This document shows, in pieces, positions 61,684-64,000 of a stretch of DNA of 64,000 nt. The notes under the pieces were generated by a model. That model was given only the letters and a program-made list of their open reading frames with translations. It had not been told where the DNA came from and made no database searches. The position numbers and the translations under genes were made by a program. Numbering within the stretch: the first letter of the stretch is position 1; each line of letters starts with the position of its first letter. The DNA is taken from NCBI GenBank assembly GCA_001695595.3, contig MBPM02000128.1:62001-126000 (forward strand), given 5' to 3'. This DNA comes from Plasmopara viticola (taxonomy: Eukaryota > Oomycota > Peronosporomycetes > Peronosporales > Peronosporaceae).

Positions 61684-64000
61684 CGTATATTTGCTCTTTA
61701 GACGTGCTGAAACGATCTACGGCCATAGATACGTCTTTTCTACCATTCTAGGCGCGTGCAGACACAATAGAGTCACAACTAAGCGTATATTCGCGATTTG
61801 GAAGTGCTGAGATAATCTACGGCCATAGATACGTGCTTTCTATCATTCTAGACGCGTGCAGACGCAATGGAGTCACAACTAAACGTATATTTGCTCTTTG
61901 GAAGTGCTGAGACGATCTACGGCCATAGATACGTCCTTTCTATCATTCTAGACGCGTGCAGACGCAATAGAGAAACAACTAAACGTATTTTTTCTCCTTA
62001 GAAGTGCTGAGATAATGTACGGCCATAGATACGTCCTTTCTATCATTCTAGACGCCTGCAGTCACAATAGAGTCACAACTAAGCGTATATTTGCTATTTG
62101 GAAGTGCTGAGATAATCTACGGCGATAGATACGTCCTTTCTACCATTCTAGGCGCGTGCAGACACAATAGAGTCACAACTAAGCGTATATTCGCTAATTG
62201 GAAGTGCTTATATGATCAACGGCCATAGTTACGTCTTATCTATTATTCTAGACGCGTACAGACACAATAGAGTCACAACCAAGCGTATATTTTCTCTTTA
62301 GAAGTGCTGAGATGATGTACGGCCATAGATACGTCCATACTTTCATTCTAGACGCGTGCAGACGCAATAGAGTCACAACTAAACGTATATTTGCTCTTTG
62401 GAAGTGCTGAGACGATCTACGGCCATCGATACGTCCTTTCTATCATTCTCGACGGGTGCAGATGCAACGTATATTTTCTCCTTAGAAGTGCTGAGATGAT
62501 GACAATCTACGGTCATCGATACGTCCTTTCTATCATTCTAGACGCGTGCAGACGCAATAGAGCCACCACTAAGCCTTTATTTGCTCCTTGGAAGTGCTGA
62601 GATGATGTACGGCCATAGATACGTCCTTTCTATCATTCTAGACGCGTGCAGACGGAATAGAGTCAGAACTAAGCGTTTATTTGCTCTTTTGAAGTGCTGA
62701 GATGATGTACGGTCATCAATACCTTTTTTCTATCATTCTAGACGCGTGCAGACGCAATTAAGTCACAACTAAGCGTATATTTGCTCTTCGGAAGTGCTGA
62801 GATCATGTACGGCCATAGCTACGTCCTTCTTATCATCCTAGACGCGTGCAGACGCAAAAGAGTATCAAATAAGCGTATATTTCGCTTTGGAAGTGCTGAG
62901 ACGATCTACGGCCATAGATACGTCCTTTCTATCATTCTATGCTTTCGCAGACGCAATAGAGTCACAACTAAACGTATATTTGTTTTTGGAAGTGCTTTGA
63001 TGATCTACGGCCATAGTCACGTCGTTTCTATCATTCTAGACGCGTGCAGACGCAATGAAGTCACAACTAAACGTATATTTGCTCTTCGGAAGTGCTGAGA
63101 TCATGTACGGCCATAGCTACGTCCTTCTTATCATCCTAGACGCGTGCAAACGCAAAAGAGTATCAAATAAGCGTATATTTCGCTTTGGAAGTGCTGAGAC
63201 GATCTACGGCCATAGATACGTCCTTTCTATCATTCTATGCTTTCGCAGACGCAATAGAGTCACAACTAAACGTATATTTGTTTTTGGAAGTGCTGTGATG
63301 ATCTACGGCCATAGTCACGTCGTTTCTATCATTCTATACGCGTGCAGACGCAATTGAGTCAAGACAAAGCGTATAGTTGCTCTTTTAAAATGCTGGGATG
63401 ATGTACGGCCATAGATACATGCTTTCTATCATTCTAGACGCGTGCAGACGAAATAGAGTCACAACTAAGCGTATATTTGCTTTTTTGAAGTGCTGAGATG
63501 ATGTACGGCCATAGCTACGTCGTTTCTATCATTCTAGACGCGTGCAGACGCAATAAAGTCACAACTAAGCGTATATTTGCTCTTTGGAAGTGCTGAGACG
63601 ATCAACGGCCATAGATACGTCCTTTCTATCATTCTAGACGCGTGCAGACGCAATAGAGTCACAACTAAGCGTACATTTAGCCTGTGTAACTGAGATGATG
63701 TACAGCCACAGATACGTCCTTCTACTGTTCTAGACGTGCGCAGACGCAATAGAGTCACAACTAAACGTATTTTTGATCTTTGGAAGTGCTGTGATGATCT
63801 ACGGTCATAGATACGTCCTTACTATTATTCTAGACGCGTGCAGACGCGATAGAGTCACAGCTAAGCGTATATTTGCTCTTTGGAAGTGCTGTAATGATCT
63901 ACGGCCATAGATACGTCCTTTCTATCATTCTAGACGTGTGCAAACGCAATAGAGTCACAACTAAACGTATTTTTGCTCTTTGGAAGTGCTGAGACGATCT
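61684..64000 (-). repeat. Right-arm segmental duplication, copy 2 (cut by the window edge)
   Basis: Second copy of the segment at 57,691. Compared with copy 1 it lacks about 500 bp (five monomers between about 61,99x and 62,10x), lacks about 17 bp at 62,466 (GCAGATGCAACGTATATTTT), and carries an extra 298-bp duplication (62,760-63,355). It still matches copy 1 at the last base of the window, so its true end lies outside. Confidence 0.84.
62760..63355 (-). repeat. 3-monomer tandem duplication, 298 bp
   Basis: AAGTCACAACTAA(G/A)CGTATA followed by GCTCTTCGGAAGTGCTGAG occurs at 62,760 and 63,058. Both continue through ATCAAATAAGCGTATATTTC and TTCTATGCTTTCGCAGACGC. Copy 1 of the segment has this once (59,283). 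Confidence 0.88.

Larger units (their letters stand above)
52213..64000 (-). repeat. Satellite array, subfamily B, reverse orientation
   Basis: About 118 monomers of the same 100-bp family read as reverse complement, with landmarks TATCATTCTAGACGCGTGCA, GACGCAATAGAGTCACAACT, GCGTATATTTGCTCTTTGGA and GTACGGCCATAGATACGTCC. In the same sense as the left arm, the consensus differs from A at about eight positions: CATCATC becomes GATCATC, TTCACAAG becomes TTCCAAAG, GAGCG becomes GAGCA, CTTTG becomes CTTAG, GTGGC becomes GTGAC, and GCGCACGT becomes GCACGCGT. The last change creates ACGCGT in most B monomers. The array runs off the right edge of the window. No genes seen. Confidence 0.96.

Noticed and set aside
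2836..63758. Many open reading frames of 60-112 codons on both strands with similar translations (RLRTSRMIERTY and related)
   Set aside because: They are translations of the 100-bp monomer in different frames. The frame shifts by one base per monomer and stops recur within each monomer, so frames close after about two to three monomers. Similar peptides appear on both strands in overlapping positions, and there are no codon, start or domain signals of a gene.
1..64000. CRISPR array
   Set aside because: The repeat is the full 100-bp monomer with no unique spacers, and there are no associated genes.
52213..64000. Right arm as an inverted duplicate (palindrome) of the left arm
   Set aside because: The arms belong to different subfamilies with different HOR orders. 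They share only general monomer similarity.
1..64000. Monomer built from two 50-bp halves
   Set aside because: Comparing the halves of the consensus shows only weak, scattered matches (such as AGA..G and TATGGC against TGTGGC), no better than chance by eye.
1..64000. tRNA, rRNA or other RNA genes
   Set aside because: No cloverleaf, A/B-box pair or rRNA-like segment was seen. Everything is accounted for by the monomer.

Overview
The whole 64-kb window is tandemly repeated satellite DNA with a monomer of about 100 bp (roughly 640 monomers). I found no protein-coding gene, RNA gene, transposon, CRISPR array or other non-satellite sequence. Both window edges lie inside the array. This points to a eukaryotic nuclear genome, assembled with long reads, in a centromeric, pericentromeric or other heterochromatic block. 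The species cannot be named from the sequence. The repeat has about 45% GC and keeps 6-7 CpG per monomer, so it shows no CpG depletion.

There are two arms. Positions 1-52,212 hold head-to-tail monomers in one orientation, mostly subfamily A (TGCGCACGTCTAGA at the XbaI-type site). Positions 52,213-64,000 hold monomers in the opposite orientation, nearly all subfamily B (TGCACGCGTCTAGA, which adds an MluI-type site). By eye the A and B consensuses differ at about 8 of 100 positions. Polarity and dominant subfamily change together at one sharp junction near 52,213. A few B-like monomers in forward orientation occur inside the A arm (about 361-850, 44,940-45,110, 46,745-46,890 and 51,655-51,960).

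Left arm, in order: monomeric stretch (1-989); 22-monomer higher-order repeat (HOR) of 2,190 bp in nearly three copies (990-7,455); divergent monomers (7,456-9,334); block 'P' (9,335-12,115); 9-monomer HOR of 897 bp (12,110-14,590); second, enlarged P (14,310-18,085); block 'J' and mixed monomers (to 19,760); 10-monomer duplication (19,760-21,720); 7-monomer HOR of 698 bp in three copies (22,420-24,513); 13-monomer HOR of 1,297 bp (24,150-27,475); tandem duplication of about 8.2 kb (25,178-33,354 and 33,355-41,233) carrying further P and J copies; mixed region with truncated monomers (41,234-45,390); 15-monomer duplication of 1,500 bp (45,391-48,247) with a degraded third copy; 5-monomer duplication (49,470-50,400); monomeric stretch up to the junction.

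Right arm, in order: B monomers; an alternating 7/6-monomer HOR (13-monomer, about 1,300-bp composite; 52,621-56,616); less ordered monomers; and a 2.3-2.5-kb segment duplicated at 57,691 and 61,684 that runs off the window.

There is no pathway to describe. The biology here is array evolution: repeated in-register unequal exchange at scales from 1 to about 82 monomers, homology-mediated deletion, block shuffling, and one polarity switch. All boundaries of higher-order units are by-eye estimates, usually good to within one monomer.
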